From: Strobilurus pachycystidiatus
Taxonomy: Eukaryota; Basidiomycota; Agaricomycetes; Agaricales; Physalacriaceae
DNA: 64,000 nucleotides
Assembly: GCA_019915135.1 (NCBI GenBank)
Contig: JAHLMK010000015.1
Span: forward strand, 1 to 64,000
Direction of reading: 5' to 3'
The translations under genes were made by a program, and so were the position numbers. Below, one piece after another: positions 9,301 through 24,300 of this stretch (positions are counted from its first letter, which is position 1; each line of letters opens with the position of its first letter). The notes under the pieces were generated by a model. That model saw only the letters and a program-made list of their open reading frames with translations. It was not told the DNA's origin and made no database searches.

Positions 9301-12300
9301 GTAGACGAATGCTGGACGTAGCGTTGAGCACGTTGACTCACTTGCCCGCATTGCACACACAACTGGCACACTTGAAGCTGGGAACGCGCCGTCACATCCG
9401 AGTTCTGTCAATCGCCATTTTTGATGCAGTTCTCAAGTCTTCCGAGTCGTGTTGCCAGTCTCGCCCGTTCATCTTCACTTGCGCACACCGTCCCTCGCCA
9501 CCGTCACTGACCCGGATCAGTCAAAACACAAGTCCAGCGCCTCCGACGTCACTCCGCAGCCCCCGCACCCCACGCCAAAGTTGTTCAGAGTATGAAAACA
9601 GTCAAGAACGCACTGTCAGACGCGTTGTGTGCGCTTGAACAGTGTATCTTCACCATGCAGCGCCCAGCAGTCCGTCCTTGCTCCCACAAACGCTGCCACT
9701 GAGTACTCAACGCCGCACCCAAGTCAGCAACTCGTCTGAGACAGGTTCACCCTCAGCTCGACTCTGCCCTCAATAGTGAACACACCCCACCCTCGACAGA
9801 TGATCAGCACACCTAACCCTCGCCACAGCACTCTTTACACCACCGAGACACTTCCCTCACCCTCCCTTGAGCTGTTAAACTTCACCGGAAGCTAGCACAG
9901 ACCCCTAACCCTCCGTACGTACACAAGTCAAGCGCACACGCAAGTCAAAGTGAGTTGCAACTGTAAGAAACACACCTCACCCTCACCACGGCACCGATAG
10001 ACGGTCTTTACACCACCGAAACACTCTCACCCTCACCACAGCACAGTGTAGATCGTCTGTACACCATCGAGTCACTGCCTTCACCCTCTCAACCTAACCA
10101 AGGGACAGCATGAGTGTGCAGACAGCTAACCCTCCGCAGACGAGTCCAACGCGCATCTGAGTCGGAGTGAGTTGAGACTACGCGCTGAGAGTCCGTGTCC
10201 GATCCCGTGACTCGTAGACGAATGCTGGACGTAGCGTTGAGCACGTTGACTCACTTGCCCGCATTGCACACACAACTGGCACACTTGAAGCTGGGAACGC
10301 GCCGTCACATCCGAGTTCTGTCAATCGCCATTTTTGATGCAGTTCTCAAGTCTTCCGAGTCGTGTTGCCAGTCTCGCCCGTTCATCTTCACTTGCGCACA
10401 CCGTCCCTCGCCACCGTCACTGACCCGGATCAGTCAAAACACAAGTCCAGCGCCTCCGACGTCACTCCGCAGCCCCCGCACCCCACGCCAAAGTTGTTCA
10501 GAGTATGAAAACAGTCAAGAACGCACTGTCAGACGCGTTGTGTGCGCTTGAACAGTGTATCTTCACCATGCAGCGCCCAGCAGTCCGTCCTTGCTCCCAC
10601 AAACGCTGCCACTGAGTACTCAACGCCGCACCCAAGTCAGCAACTCGTCTGAGACAGGTTCACCCTCAGCTCGACTCTGCCCTCAATAGTGAACACACCC
10701 CACCCTCGACAGATGATCAGCACACCTAACCCTCGCCACAGCACTCTTTACACCACCGAGACACTTCCCTCACCCTCCCTTGAGCTGTTAAACTTCACCG
10801 GAAGCTAGCACAGACCCCTAACCCTCCGTACGTACACAAGTCAAGCGCACACGCAAGTCAAAGTGAGTTGCAACTGTAAGAAACACACCTCACCCTCACC
10901 ACGGCACCGATAGACGGTCTTTACACCACCGAAACACTCTCACCCTCACCACAGCACAGTGTAGATCGTCTGTACACCATCGAGTCACTGCCTTCACCCT
11001 CTCAACCTAACCAAGGGACAGCATGAGTGTGCAGACAGCTAACCCTCCGCAGACGAGTCCAACGCGCATCTGAGTCGGAGTGAGTTGAGACTACGCGCTG
11101 AGAGTCCGTGTCCGATCCCGTGACTCGTAGACGAATGCTGGACGTAGCGTTGAGCACGTTGACTCACTTGCCCGCATTGCACACACAACTGGCACACTTG
11201 AAGCTGGGAACGCGCCGTCACATCCGAGTTCTGTCAATCGCCATTTTTGATGCAGTTCTCAAGTCTTCCGAGTCGTGTTGCCAGTCTCGCCCGTTCATCT
11301 TCACTTGCGCACACCGTCCCTCGCCACCGTCACTGACCCGGATCAGTCAAAACACAAGTCCAGCGCCTCCGACGTCACTCCGCAGCCCCCGCACCCCACG
11401 CCAAAGTTGTTCAGAGTATGAAAACAGTCAAGAACGCACTGTCAGACGCGTTGTGTGCGCTTGAACAGTGTATCTTCACCATGCAGCGCCCAGCAGTCCG
11501 TCCTTGCTCCCACAAACGCTGCCACTGAGTACTCAACGCCGCACCCAAGTCAGCAACTCGTCTGAGACAGGTTCACCCTCAGCTCGACTCTGCCCTCAAT
11601 AGTGAACACACCCCACCCTCGACAGATGATCAGCACACCTAACCCTCGCCACAGCACTCTTTACACCACCGAGACACTTCCCTCACCCTCCCTTGAGCTG
11701 TTAAACTTCACCGGAAGCTAGCACAGACCCCTAACCCTCCGTACGTACACAAGTCAAGCGCACACGCAAGTCAAAGTGAGTTGCAACTGTAAGAAACACA
11801 CCTCACCCTCACCACGGCACCGATAGACGGTCTTTACACCACCAAAACACTCTCACCCTCACCACAGCACAGTGTAGATCGTCTGTACACCATCGAGTCA
11901 CTGCCTTCACCCTCTCAACCTAACCAAGGGACAGCATGAGTGTGCAGACAGCTAACCCTCCGCAGACGAGTCCAACGCGCATCTGAGTCGGAGTGAGTTG
12001 AGACTACGCGCTGAGAGTCCGTGTCCGATCCCGTGACTCGTAGACGAATGCTGGACGTAGCGTTGAGCACGTTGACTCACTTGCCCGCATTGCACACACA
12101 ACTGGCACACTTGAAGCTGGGAACGCGCCGTCACATCCGAGTTCTGTCAATCGCCATTTTTGATGCAGTTCTCAAGTCTTCCGAGTCGTGTTGCCAGTCT
12201 CGCCCGTTCATCTTCACTTGCGCACACCGTCCCTCGCCACCGTCACTGACCCGGATCAGTCAAAACACAAGTCCAGCGCCTCCGACGTCACTCCGCAGCC

Positions 12301-15300
12301 CCCGCACCCCACGCCAAAGTTGTTCAGAGTATGAAAACAGTCAAGAACGCACTGTCAGACGCGTTGTGTGCGCTTGAACAGTGTATCTTCACCATGCAGC
12401 GCCCAGCAGTCCGTCCTTGCTCCCACAAACGCTGCCACTGAGTACTCAACGCCGCACCCAAGTCAGCAACTCGTCTGAGACAGGTTCACCCTCAGCTCGA
12501 CTCTGCCCTCAATAGTGAACACACCCCACCCTCGACAGATGATCAGCACACCTAACCCTCGCCACAGCACTCTTTACACCACCGAGACACTTCCCTCACC
12601 CTCCCTTGAGCTGTTAAACTTCACCGGAAGCTAGCACAGACCCCTAACCCTCCGTACGTACACAAGTCAAGCGCACACGCAAGTCAAAGTGAGTTGCAAC
12701 TGTAAGAAACACACCTCACCCTCACCACGGCACCGATAGACGGTCTTTACACCACCGAAACACTCTCACCCTCACCACAGCACAGTGTAGATCGTCTGTA
12801 CACCATCGAGTCACTGCCTTCACCCTCTCAACCTAACCAAGGGACAGCATGAGTGTGCAGACAGCTAACCCTCCGCAGACGAGTCCAACGCGCATCTGAG
12901 TCGGAGTGAGTTGAGACTACGCGCTGAGAGTCCGTGTCCGATCCCGTGACTCGTAGACGAATGCTGGACGTAGCGTTGAGCACGTTGACTCACTTGCCCG
13001 CATTGCACACACAACTGGCACACTTGAAGCTGGGAACGCGCCGTCACATCCGAGTTCTGTCAATCGCCATTTTTGATGCAGTTCTCAAGTCTTCCGAGTC
13101 GTGTTGCCAGTCTCGCCCGTTCATCTTCACTTGCGCACACCGTCCCTCGCCACCGTCACTGACCCGGATCAGTCAAAACACAAGTCCAGCGCCTCCGACG
13201 TCACTCCGCAGCCCCCGCACCCCACGCCAAAGTTGTTCAGAGTATGAAAACAGTCAAGAACGCACTGTCAGACGCGTTGTGTGCGCTTGAACAGTGTATC
13301 TTCACCATGCAGCGCCCAGCAGTCCGTCCTTGCTCCCACAAACGCTGCCACTGAGTACTCAACGCCGCACCCAAGTCAGCAACTCGTCTGAGACAGGTTC
13401 ACCCTCAGCTCGACTCTGCCCTCAATAGTGAACACACCCCACCCTCGACAGATGATCAGCACACCTAACCCTCGCCACAGCACTCTTTACACCACCGAGA
13501 CACTTCCCTCACCCTCCCTTGAGCTGTTAAACTTCACCGGAAGCTAGCACAGACCCCTAACCCTCCGTACGTACACAAGTCAAGCGCACACGCAAGTCAA
13601 AGTGAGTTGCAACTGTAAGAAACACACCTCACCCTCACCACGGCACCGATAGACGGTCTTTACACCACCGAAACACTCTCACCCTCACCACAGCACAGTG
13701 TAGATCGTCTGTACACCATCGAGTCACTGCCTTCACCCTCTCAACCTAACCAAGGGACAGCATGAGTGTGCAGACAGCTAACCCTCCGCAGACGAGTCCA
13801 ACGCGCATCTGAGTCGGAGTGAGTTGAGACTACGCGCTGAGAGTCCGTGTCCGATCCCGTGACTCGTAGACGAATGCTGGACGTAGCGTTGAGCACGTTG
13901 ACTCACTTGCCCGCATTGCACACACAACTGGCACACTTGAAGCTGGGAACGCGCCGTCACATCCGAGTTCTGTCAATCGCCATTTTTGATGCAGTTCTCA
14001 AGTCTTCCGAGTCGTGTTGCCAGTCTCGCCCGTTCATCTTCACTTGCGCACACCGTCCCTCGCCACCGTCACTGACCCGGATCAGTCAAAACACAAGTCC
14101 AGCGCCTCCGACGTCACTCCGCAGCCCCCGCACCCCACGCCAAAGTTGTTCAGAGTATGAAAACAGTCAAGAACGCACTGTCAGACGCGTTGTGTGCGCT
14201 TGAACAGTGTATCTTCACCATGCAGCGCCCAGCAGTCCGTCCTTGCTCCCACAAACGCTGCCACTGAGTACTCAACGCCGCACCCAAGTCAGCAACTCGT
14301 CTGAGACAGGTTCACCCTCAGCTCGACTCTGCCCTCAATAGTGAACACACCCCACCCTCGACAGATGATCAGCACACCTAACCCTCGCCACAGCACTCTT
14401 TACACCACCGAGACACTTCCCTCACCCTCCCTTGAGCTGTTAAACTTCACCGGAAGCTAGCACAGACCCCTAACCCTCCGTACGTACACAAGTCAAGCGC
14501 ACACGCAAGTCAAAGTGAGTTGCAACTGTAAGAAACACACCTCACCCTCACCACGGCACCGATAGACGGTCTTTACACCACCGAAACACTCTCACCCTCA
14601 CCACAGCACAGTGTAGATCGTCTGTACACCATCGAGTCACTGCCTTCACCCTCTCAACCTAACCAAGGGACAGCATGAGTGTGCAGACAGCTAACCCTCC
14701 GCAGACGAGTCCAACGCGCATCTGAGTCGGAGTGAGTTGAGACTACGCGCTGAGAGTCCGTGTCCGATCCCGTGACTCGTAGACGAATGCTGGACGTAGC
14801 GTTGAGCACGTTGACTCACTTGCCCGCATTGCACACACAACTGGCACACTTGAAGCTGGGAACGCGCCGTCACATCCGAGTTCTGTCAATCGCCATTTTT
14901 GATGCAGTTCTCAAGTCTTCCGAGTCGTGTTGCCAGTCTCGCCCGTTCATCTTCACTTGCGCACACCGTCCCTCGCCACCGTCACTGACCCGGATCAGTC
15001 AAAACACAAGTCCAGCGCCTCCGACGTCACTCCGCAGCCCCCGCACCCCACGCCAAAGTTGTTCAGAGTATGAAAACAGTCAAGAACGCACTGTCAGACG
15101 CGTTGTGTGCGCTTGAACAGTGTATCTTCACCATGCAGCGCCCAGCAGTCCGTCCTTGCTCCCACAAACGCTGCCACTGAGTACTCAACGCCGCACCCAA
15201 GTCAGCAACTCGTCTGAGACAGGTTCACCCTCAGCTCGACTCTGCCCTCAATAGTGAACACACCCCACCCTCGACAGATGATCAGCACACCTAACCCTCG

Positions 15301-18300
15301 CCACAGCACTCTTTACACCACCGAGACACTTCCCTCACCCTCCCTTGAGCTGTTAAACTTCACCGGAAGCTAGCACAGACCCCTAACCCTCCGTACGTAC
15401 ACAAGTCAAGCGCACACGCAAGTCAAAGTGAGTTGCAACTGTAAGAAACACACCTCACCCTCACCACGGCACCGATAGACGGTCTTTACACCACCGAAAC
15501 ACTCTCACCCTCACCACAGCACAGTGTAGATCGTCTGTACACCATCGAGTCACTGCCTTCACCCTCTCAACCTAACCAAGGGACAGCATGAGTGTGCAGA
15601 CAGCTAACCCTCCGCAGACGAGTCCAACGCGCATCTGAGTCGGAGTGAGTTGAGACTACGCGCTGAGAGTCCGTGTCCGATCCCGTGACTCGTAGACGAA
15701 TGCTGGACGTAGCGTTGAGCACGTTGACTCACTTGCCCGCATTGCACACACAACTGGCACACTTGAAGCTGGGAACGCGCCGTCACATCCGAGTTCTGTC
15801 AATCGCCATTTTTGATGCAGTTCTCAAGTCTTCCGAGTCGTGTTGCCAGTCTCGCCCGTTCATCTTCACTTGCGCACACCGTCCCTCGCCACCGTCACTG
15901 ACCCGGATCAGTCAAAACACAAGTCCAGCGCCTCCGACGTCACTCCGCAGCCCCCGCACCCCACGCCAAAGTTGTTCAGAGTATGAAAACAGTCAAGAAC
16001 GCACTGTCAGACGCGTTGTGTGCGCTTGAACAGTGTATCTTCACCATGCAGCGCCCAGCAGTCCGTCCTTGCTCCCACAAACGCTGCCACTGAGTACTCA
16101 ACGCCGCACCCAAGTCAGCAACTCGTCTGAGACAGGTTCACCCTCAGCTCGACTCTGCCCTCAATAGTGAACACACCCCACCCTCGACAGATGATCAGCA
16201 CACCTAACCCTCGCCACAGCACTCTTTACACCACCGAGACACTTCCCTCACCCTCCCTTGAGCTGTTAAACTTCACCGGAAGCTAGCACAGACCCCTAAC
16301 CCTCCGTACGTACACAAGTCAAGCGCACACGCAAGTCAAAGTGAGTTGCAACTGTAAGAAACACACCTCACCCTCACCACGGCACCGATAGACGGTCTTT
16401 ACACCACCGAAACACTCTCACCCTCACCACAGCACAGTGTAGATCGTCTGTACACCATCGAGTCACTGCCTTCACCCTCTCAACCTAACCAAGGGACAGC
16501 ATGAGTGTGCAGACAGCTAACCCTCCGCAGACGAGTCCAACGCGCATCTGAGTCGGAGTGAGTTGAGACTACGCGCTGAGAGTCCGTGTCCGATCCCGTG
16601 ACTCGTAGACGAATGCTGGACGTAGCGTTGAGCACGTTGACTCACTTGCCCGCATTGCACACACAACTGGCACACTTGAAGCTGGGAACGCGCCGTCACA
16701 TCCGAGTTCTGTCAATCGCCATTTTTGATGCAGTTCTCAAGTCTTCCGAGTCGTGTTGCCAGTCTCGCCCGTTCATCTTCACTTGCGCACACCGTCCCTC
16801 GCCACCGTCACTGACCCGGATCAGTCAAAACACAAGTCCAGCGCCTCCGACGTCACTCCGCAGCCCCCGCACCCCACGCCAAAGTTGTTCAGAGTATGAA
16901 AACAGTCAAGAACGCACTGTCAGACGCGTTGTGTGCGCTTGAACAGTGTATCTTCACCATGCAGCGCCCAGCAGTCCGTCCTTGCTCCCACAAACGCTGC
17001 CACTGAGTACTCAACGCCGCACCCAAGTCAGCAACTCGTCTGAGACAGGTTCACCCTCAGCTCGACTCTGCCCTCAATAGTGAACACACCCCACCCTCGA
17101 CAGATGATCAGCACACCTAACCCTCGCCACAGCACTCTTTACACCACCGAGACACTTCCCTCACCCTCCCTTGAGCTGTTAAACTTCACCGGAAGCTAGC
17201 ACAGACCCCTAACCCTCCGTACGTACACAAGTCAAGCGCACACGCAAGTCAAAGTGAGTTGCAACTGTAAGAAACACACCTCACCCTCACCACGGCACCG
17301 ATAGACGGTCTTTACACCACCGAAACACTCTCACCCTCACCACAGCACAGTGTAGATCGTCTGTACACCATCGAGTCACTGCCTTCACCCTCTCAACCTA
17401 ACCAAGGGACAGCATGAGTGTGCAGACAGCTAACCCTCCGCAGACGAGTCCAACGCGCATCTGAGTCGGAGTGAGTTGAGACTACGCGCTGAGAGTCCGT
17501 GTCCGATCCCGTGACTCGTAGACGAATGCTGGACGTAGCGTTGAGCACGTTGACTCACTTGCCCGCATTGCACACACAACTGGCACACTTGAAGCTGGGA
17601 ACGCGCCGTCACATCCGAGTTCTGTCAATCGCCATTTTTGATGCAGTTCTCAAGTCTTCCGAGTCGTGTTGCCAGTCTCGCCCGTTCATCTTCACTTGCG
17701 CACACCGTCCCTCGCCACCGTCACTGACCCGGATCAGTCAAAACACAAGTCCAGCGCCTCCGACGTCACTCCGCAGCCCCCGCACCCCACGCCAAAGTTG
17801 TTCAGAGTATGAAAACAGTCAAGAACGCACTGTCAGACGCGTTGTGTGCGCTTGAACAGTGTATCTTCACCATGCAGCGCCCAGCAGTCCGTCCTTGCTC
17901 CCACAAACGCTGCCACTGAGTACTCAACGCCGCACCCAAGTCAGCAACTCGTCTGAGACAGGTTCACCCTCAGCTCGACTCTGCCCTCAATAGTGAACAC
18001 ACCCCACCCTCGACAGATGATCAGCACACCTAACCCTCGCCACAGCACTCTTTACACCACCGAGACACTTCCCTCACCCTCCCTTGAGCTGTTAAACTTC
18101 ACCGGAAGCTAGCACAGACCCCTAACCCTCCGTACGTACACAAGTCAAGCGCACACGCAAGTCAAAGTGAGTTGCAACTGTAAGAAACACACCTCACCCT
18201 CACCACGGCACCGATAGACGGTCTTTACACCACCGAAACACTCTCACCCTCACCACAGCACAGTGTAGATCGTCTGTACACCATCGAGTCACTGCCTTCA

Positions 18301-21300
18301 CCCTCTCAACCTAACCAAGGGACAGCATGAGTGTGCAGACAGCTAACCCTCCGCAGACGAGTCCAACGCGCATCTGAGTCGGAGTGAGTTGAGACTACGC
18401 GCTGAGAGTCCGTGTCCGATCCCGTGACTCGTAGACGAATGCTGGACGTAGCGTTGAGCACGTTGACTCACTTGCCCGCATTGCACACACAACTGGCACA
18501 CTTGAAGCTGGGAACGCGCCGTCACATCCGAGTTCTGTCAATCGCCATTTTTGATGCAGTTCTCAAGTCTTCCGAGTCGTGTTGCCAGTCTCGCCCGTTC
18601 ATCTTCACTTGCGCACACCGTCCCTCGCCACCGTCACTGACCCGGATCAGTCAAAACACAAGTCCAGCGCCTCCGACGTCACTCCGCAGCCCCCGCACCC
18701 CACGCCAAAGTTGTTCAGAGTATGAAAACAGTCAAGAACGCACTGTCAGACGCGTTGTGTGCGCTTGAACAGTGTATCTTCACCATGCAGCGCCCAGCAG
18801 TCCGTCCTTGCTCCCACAAACGCTGCCACTGAGTACTCAACGCCGCACCCAAGTCAGCAACTCGTCTGAGACAGGTTCACCCTCAGCTCGACTCTGCCCT
18901 CAATAGTGAACACACCCCACCCTCGACAGATGATCAGCACACCTAACCCTCGCCACAGCACTCTTTACACCACCGAGACACTTCCCTCACCCTCCCTTGA
19001 GCTGTTAAACTTCACCGGAAGCTAGCACAGACCCCTAACCCTCCGTACGTACACAAGTCAAGCGCACACGCAAGTCAAAGTGAGTTGCAACTGTAAGAAA
19101 CACACCTCACCCTCACCACGGCACCGATAGACGGTCTTTACACCACCGAAACACTCTCACCCTCACCACAGCACAGTGTAGATCGTCTGTACACCATCGA
19201 GTCACTGCCTTCACCCTCTCAACCTAACCAAGGGACAGCATGAGTGTGCAGACAGCTAACCCTCCGCAGACGAGTCCAACGCGCATCTGAGTCGGAGTGA
19301 GTTGAGACTACGCGCTGAGAGTCCGTGTCCGATCCCGTGACTCGTAGACGAATGCTGGACGTAGCGTTGAGCACGTTGACTCACTTGCCCGCATTGCACA
19401 CACAACTGGCACACTTGAAGCTGGGAACGCGCCGTCACATCCGAGTTCTGTCAATCGCCATTTTTGATGCAGTTCTCAAGTCTTCCGAGTCGTGTTGCCA
19501 GTCTCGCCCGTTCATCTTCACTTGCGCACACCGTCCCTCGCCACCGTCACTGACCCGGATCAGTCAAAACACAAGTCCAGCGCCTCCGACGTCACTCCGC
19601 AGCCCCCGCACCCCACGCCAAAGTTGTTCAGAGTATGAAAACAGTCAAGAACGCACTGTCAGACGCGTTGTGTGCGCTTGAACAGTGTATCTTCACCATG
19701 CAGCGCCCAGCAGTCCGTCCTTGCTCCCACAAACGCTGCCACTGAGTACTCAACGCCGCACCCAAGTCAGCAACTCGTCTGAGACAGGTTCACCCTCAGC
19801 TCGACTCTGCCCTCAATAGTGAACACACCCCACCCTCGACAGATGATCAGCACACCTAACCCTCGCCACAGCACTCTTTACACCACCGAGACACTTCCCT
19901 CACCCTCCCTTGAGCTGTTAAACTTCACCGGAAGCTAGCACAGACCCCTAACCCTCCGTACGTACACAAGTCAAGCGCACACGCAAGTCAAAGTGAGTTG
20001 CAACTGTAAGAAACACACCTCACCCTCACCACGGCACCGATAGACGGTCTTTACACCACCGAAACACTCTCACCCTCACCACAGCACAGTGTAGATCGTC
20101 TGTACACCATCGAGTCACTGCCTTCACCCTCTCAACCTAACCAAGGGACAGCATGAGTGTGCAGACAGCTAACCCTCCGCAGACGAGTCCAACGCGCATC
20201 TGAGTCGGAGTGAGTTGAGACTACGCGCTGAGAGTCCGTGTCCGATCCCGTGACTCGTAGACGAATGCTGGACGTAGCGTTGAGCACGTTGACTCACTTG
20301 CCCGCATTGCACACACAACTGGCACACTTGAAGCTGGGAACGCGCCGTCACATCCGAGTTCTGTCAATCGCCATTTTTGATGCAGTTCTCAAGTCTTCCG
20401 AGTCGTGTTGCCAGTCTCGCCCGTTCATCTTCACTTGCGCACACCGTCCCTCGCCACCGTCACTGACCCGGATCAGTCAAAACACAAGTCCAGCGCCTCC
20501 GACGTCACTCCGCAGCCCCCGCACCCCACGCCAAAGTTGTTCAGAGTATGAAAACAGTCAAGAACGCACTGTCAGACGCGTTGTGTGCGCTTGAACAGTG
20601 TATCTTCACCATGCAGCGCCCAGCAGTCCGTCCTTGCTCCCACAAACGCTGCCACTGAGTACTCAACGCCGCACCCAAGTCAGCAACTCGTCTGAGACAG
20701 GTTCACCCTCAGCTCGACTCTGCCCTCAATAGTGAACACACCCCACCCTCGACAGATGATCAGCACACCTAACCCTCGCCACAGCACTCTTTACACCACC
20801 GAGACACTTCCCTCACCCTCCCTTGAGCTGTTAAACTTCACCGGAAGCTAGCACAGACCCCTAACCCTCCGTACGTACACAAGTCAAGCGCACACGCAAG
20901 TCAAAGTGAGTTGCAACTGTAAGAAACACACCTCACCCTCACCACGGCACCGATAGACGGTCTTTACACCACCGAAACACTCTCACCCTCACCACAGCAC
21001 AGTGTAGATCGTCTGTACACCATCGAGTCACTGCCTTCACCCTCTCAACCTAACCAAGGGACAGCATGAGTGTGCAGACAGCTAACCCTCCGCAGACGAG
21101 TCCAACGCGCATCTGAGTCGGAGTGAGTTGAGACTACGCGCTGAGAGTCCGTGTCCGATCCCGTGACTCGTAGACGAATGCTGGACGTAGCGTTGAGCAC
21201 GTTGACTCACTTGCCCGCATTGCACACACAACTGGCACACTTGAAGCTGGGAACGCGCCGTCACATCCGAGTTCTGTCAATCGCCATTTTTGATGCAGTT

Positions 21301-24300
21301 CTCAAGTCTTCCGAGTCGTGTTGCCAGTCTCGCCCGTTCATCTTCACTTGCGCACACCGTCCCTCGCCACCGTCACTGACCCGGATCAGTCAAAACACAA
21401 GTCCAGCGCCTCCGACGTCACTCCGCAGCCCCCGCACCCCACGCCAAAGTTGTTCAGAGTATGAAAACAGTCAAGAACGCACTGTCAGACGCGTTGTGTG
21501 CGCTTGAACAGTGTATCTTCACCATGCAGCGCCCAGCAGTCCGTCCTTGCTCCCACAAACGCTGCCACTGAGTACTCAACGCCGCACCCAAGTCAGCAAC
21601 TCGTCTGAGACAGGTTCACCCTCAGCTCGACTCTGCCCTCAATAGTGAACACACCCCACCCTCGACAGATGATCAGCACACCTAACCCTCGCCACAGCAC
21701 TCTTTACACCACCGAGACACTTCCCTCACCCTCCCTTGAGCTGTTAAACTTCACCGGAAGCTAGCACAGACCCCTAACCCTCCGTACGTACACAAGTCAA
21801 GCGCACACGCAAGTCAAAGTGAGTTGCAACTGTAAGAAACACACCTCACCCTCACCACGGCACCGATAGACGGTCTTTACACCACCGAAACACTCTCACC
21901 CTCACCACAGCACAGTGTAGATCGTCTGTACACCATCGAGTCACTGCCTTCACCCTCTCAACCTAACCAAGGGACAGCATGAGTGTGCAGACAGCTAACC
22001 CTCCGCAGACGAGTCCAACGCGCATCTGAGTCGGAGTGAGTTGAGACTACGCGCTGAGAGTCCGTGTCCGATCCCGTGACTCGTAGACGAATGCTGGACG
22101 TAGCGTTGAGCACGTTGACTCACTTGCCCGCATTGCACACACAACTGGCACACTTGAAGCTGGGAACGCGCCGTCACATCCGAGTTCTGTCAATCGCCAT
22201 TTTTGATGCAGTTCTCAAGTCTTCCGAGTCGTGTTGCCAGTCTCGCCCGTTCATCTTCACTTGCGCACACCGTCCCTCGCCACCGTCACTGACCCGGATC
22301 AGTCAAAACACAAGTCCAGCGCCTCCGACGTCACTCCGCAGCCCCCGCACCCCACGCCAAAGTTGTTCAGAGTATGAAAACAGTCAAGAACGCACTGTCA
22401 GACGCGTTGTGTGCGCTTGAACAGTGTATCTTCACCATGCAGCGCCCAGCAGTCCGTCCTTGCTCCCACAAACGCTGCCACTGAGTACTCAACGCCGCAC
22501 CCAAGTCAGCAACTCGTCTGAGACAGGTTCACCCTCAGCTCGACTCTGCCCTCAATAGTGAACACACCCCACCCTCGACAGATGATCAGCACACCTAACC
22601 CTCGCCACAGCACTCTTTACACCACCGAGACACTTCCCTCACCCTCCCTTGAGCTGTTAAACTTCACCGGAAGCTAGCACAGACCCCTAACCCTCCGTAC
22701 GTACACAAGTCAAGCGCACACGCAAGTCAAAGTGAGTTGCAACTGTAAGAAACACACCTCACCCTCACCACGGCACCGATAGACGGTCTTTACACCACCG
22801 AAACACTCTCACCCTCACCACAGCACAGTGTAGATCGTCTGTACACCATCGAGTCACTGCCTTCACCCTCTCAACCTAACCAAGGGACAGCATGAGTGTG
22901 CAGACAGCTAACCCTCCGCAGACGAGTCCAACGCGCATCTGAGTCGGAGTGAGTTGAGACTACGCGCTGAGAGTCCGTGTCCGATCCCGTGACTCGTAGA
23001 CGAATGCTGGACGTAGCGTTGAGCACGTTGACTCACTTGCCCGCATTGCACACACAACTGGCACACTTGAAGCTGGGAACGCGCCGTCACATCCGAGTTC
23101 TGTCAATCGCCATTTTTGATGCAGTTCTCAAGTCTTCCGAGTCGTGTTGCCAGTCTCGCCCGTTCATCTTCACTTGCGCACACCGTCCCTCGCCACCGTC
23201 ACTGACCCGGATCAGTCAAAACACAAGTCCAGCGCCTCCGACGTCACTCCGCAGCCCCCGCACCCCACGCCAAAGTTGTTCAGAGTATGAAAACAGTCAA
23301 GAACGCACTGTCAGACGCGTTGTGTGCGCTTGAACAGTGTATCTTCACCATGCAGCGCCCAGCAGTCCGTCCTTGCTCCCACAAACGCTGCCACTGAGTA
23401 CTCAACGCCGCACCCAAGTCAGCAACTCGTCTGAGACAGGTTCACCCTCAGCTCGACTCTGCCCTCAATAGTGAACACACCCCACCCTCGACAGATGATC
23501 AGCACACCTAACCCTCGCCACAGCACTCTTTACACCACCGAGACACTTCCCTCACCCTCCCTTGAGCTGTTAAACTTCACCGGAAGCTAGCACAGACCCC
23601 TAACCCTCCGTACGTACACAAGTCAAGCGCACACGCAAGTCAAAGTGAGTTGCAACTGTAAGAAACACACCTCACCCTCACCACGGCACCGATAGACGGT
23701 CTTTACACCACCGAAACACTCTCACCCTCACCACAGCACAGTGTAGATCGTCTGTACACCATCGAGTCACTGCCTTCACCCTCTCAACCTAACCAAGGGA
23801 CAGCATGAGTGTGCAGACAGCTAACCCTCCGCAGACGAGTCCAACGCGCATCTGAGTCGGAGTGAGTTGAGACTACGCGCTGAGAGTCCGTGTCCGATCC
23901 CGTGACTCGTAGACGAATGCTGGACGTAGCGTTGAGCACGTTGACTCACTTGCCCGCATTGCACACACAACTGGCACACTTGAAGCTGGGAACGCGCCGT
24001 CACATCCGAGTTCTGTCAATCGCCATTTTTGATGCAGTTCTCAAGTCTTCCGAGTCGTGTTGCCAGTCTCGCCCGTTCATCTTCACTTGCGCACACCGTC
24101 CCTCGCCACCGTCACTGACCCGGATCAGTCAAAACACAAGTCCAGCGCCTCCGACGTCACTCCGCAGCCCCCGCACCCCACGCCAAAGTTGTTCAGAGTA
24201 TGAAAACAGTCAAGAACGCACTGTCAGACGCGTTGTGTGCGCTTGAACAGTGTATCTTCACCATGCAGCGCCCAGCAGTCCGTCCTTGCTCCCACAAACG

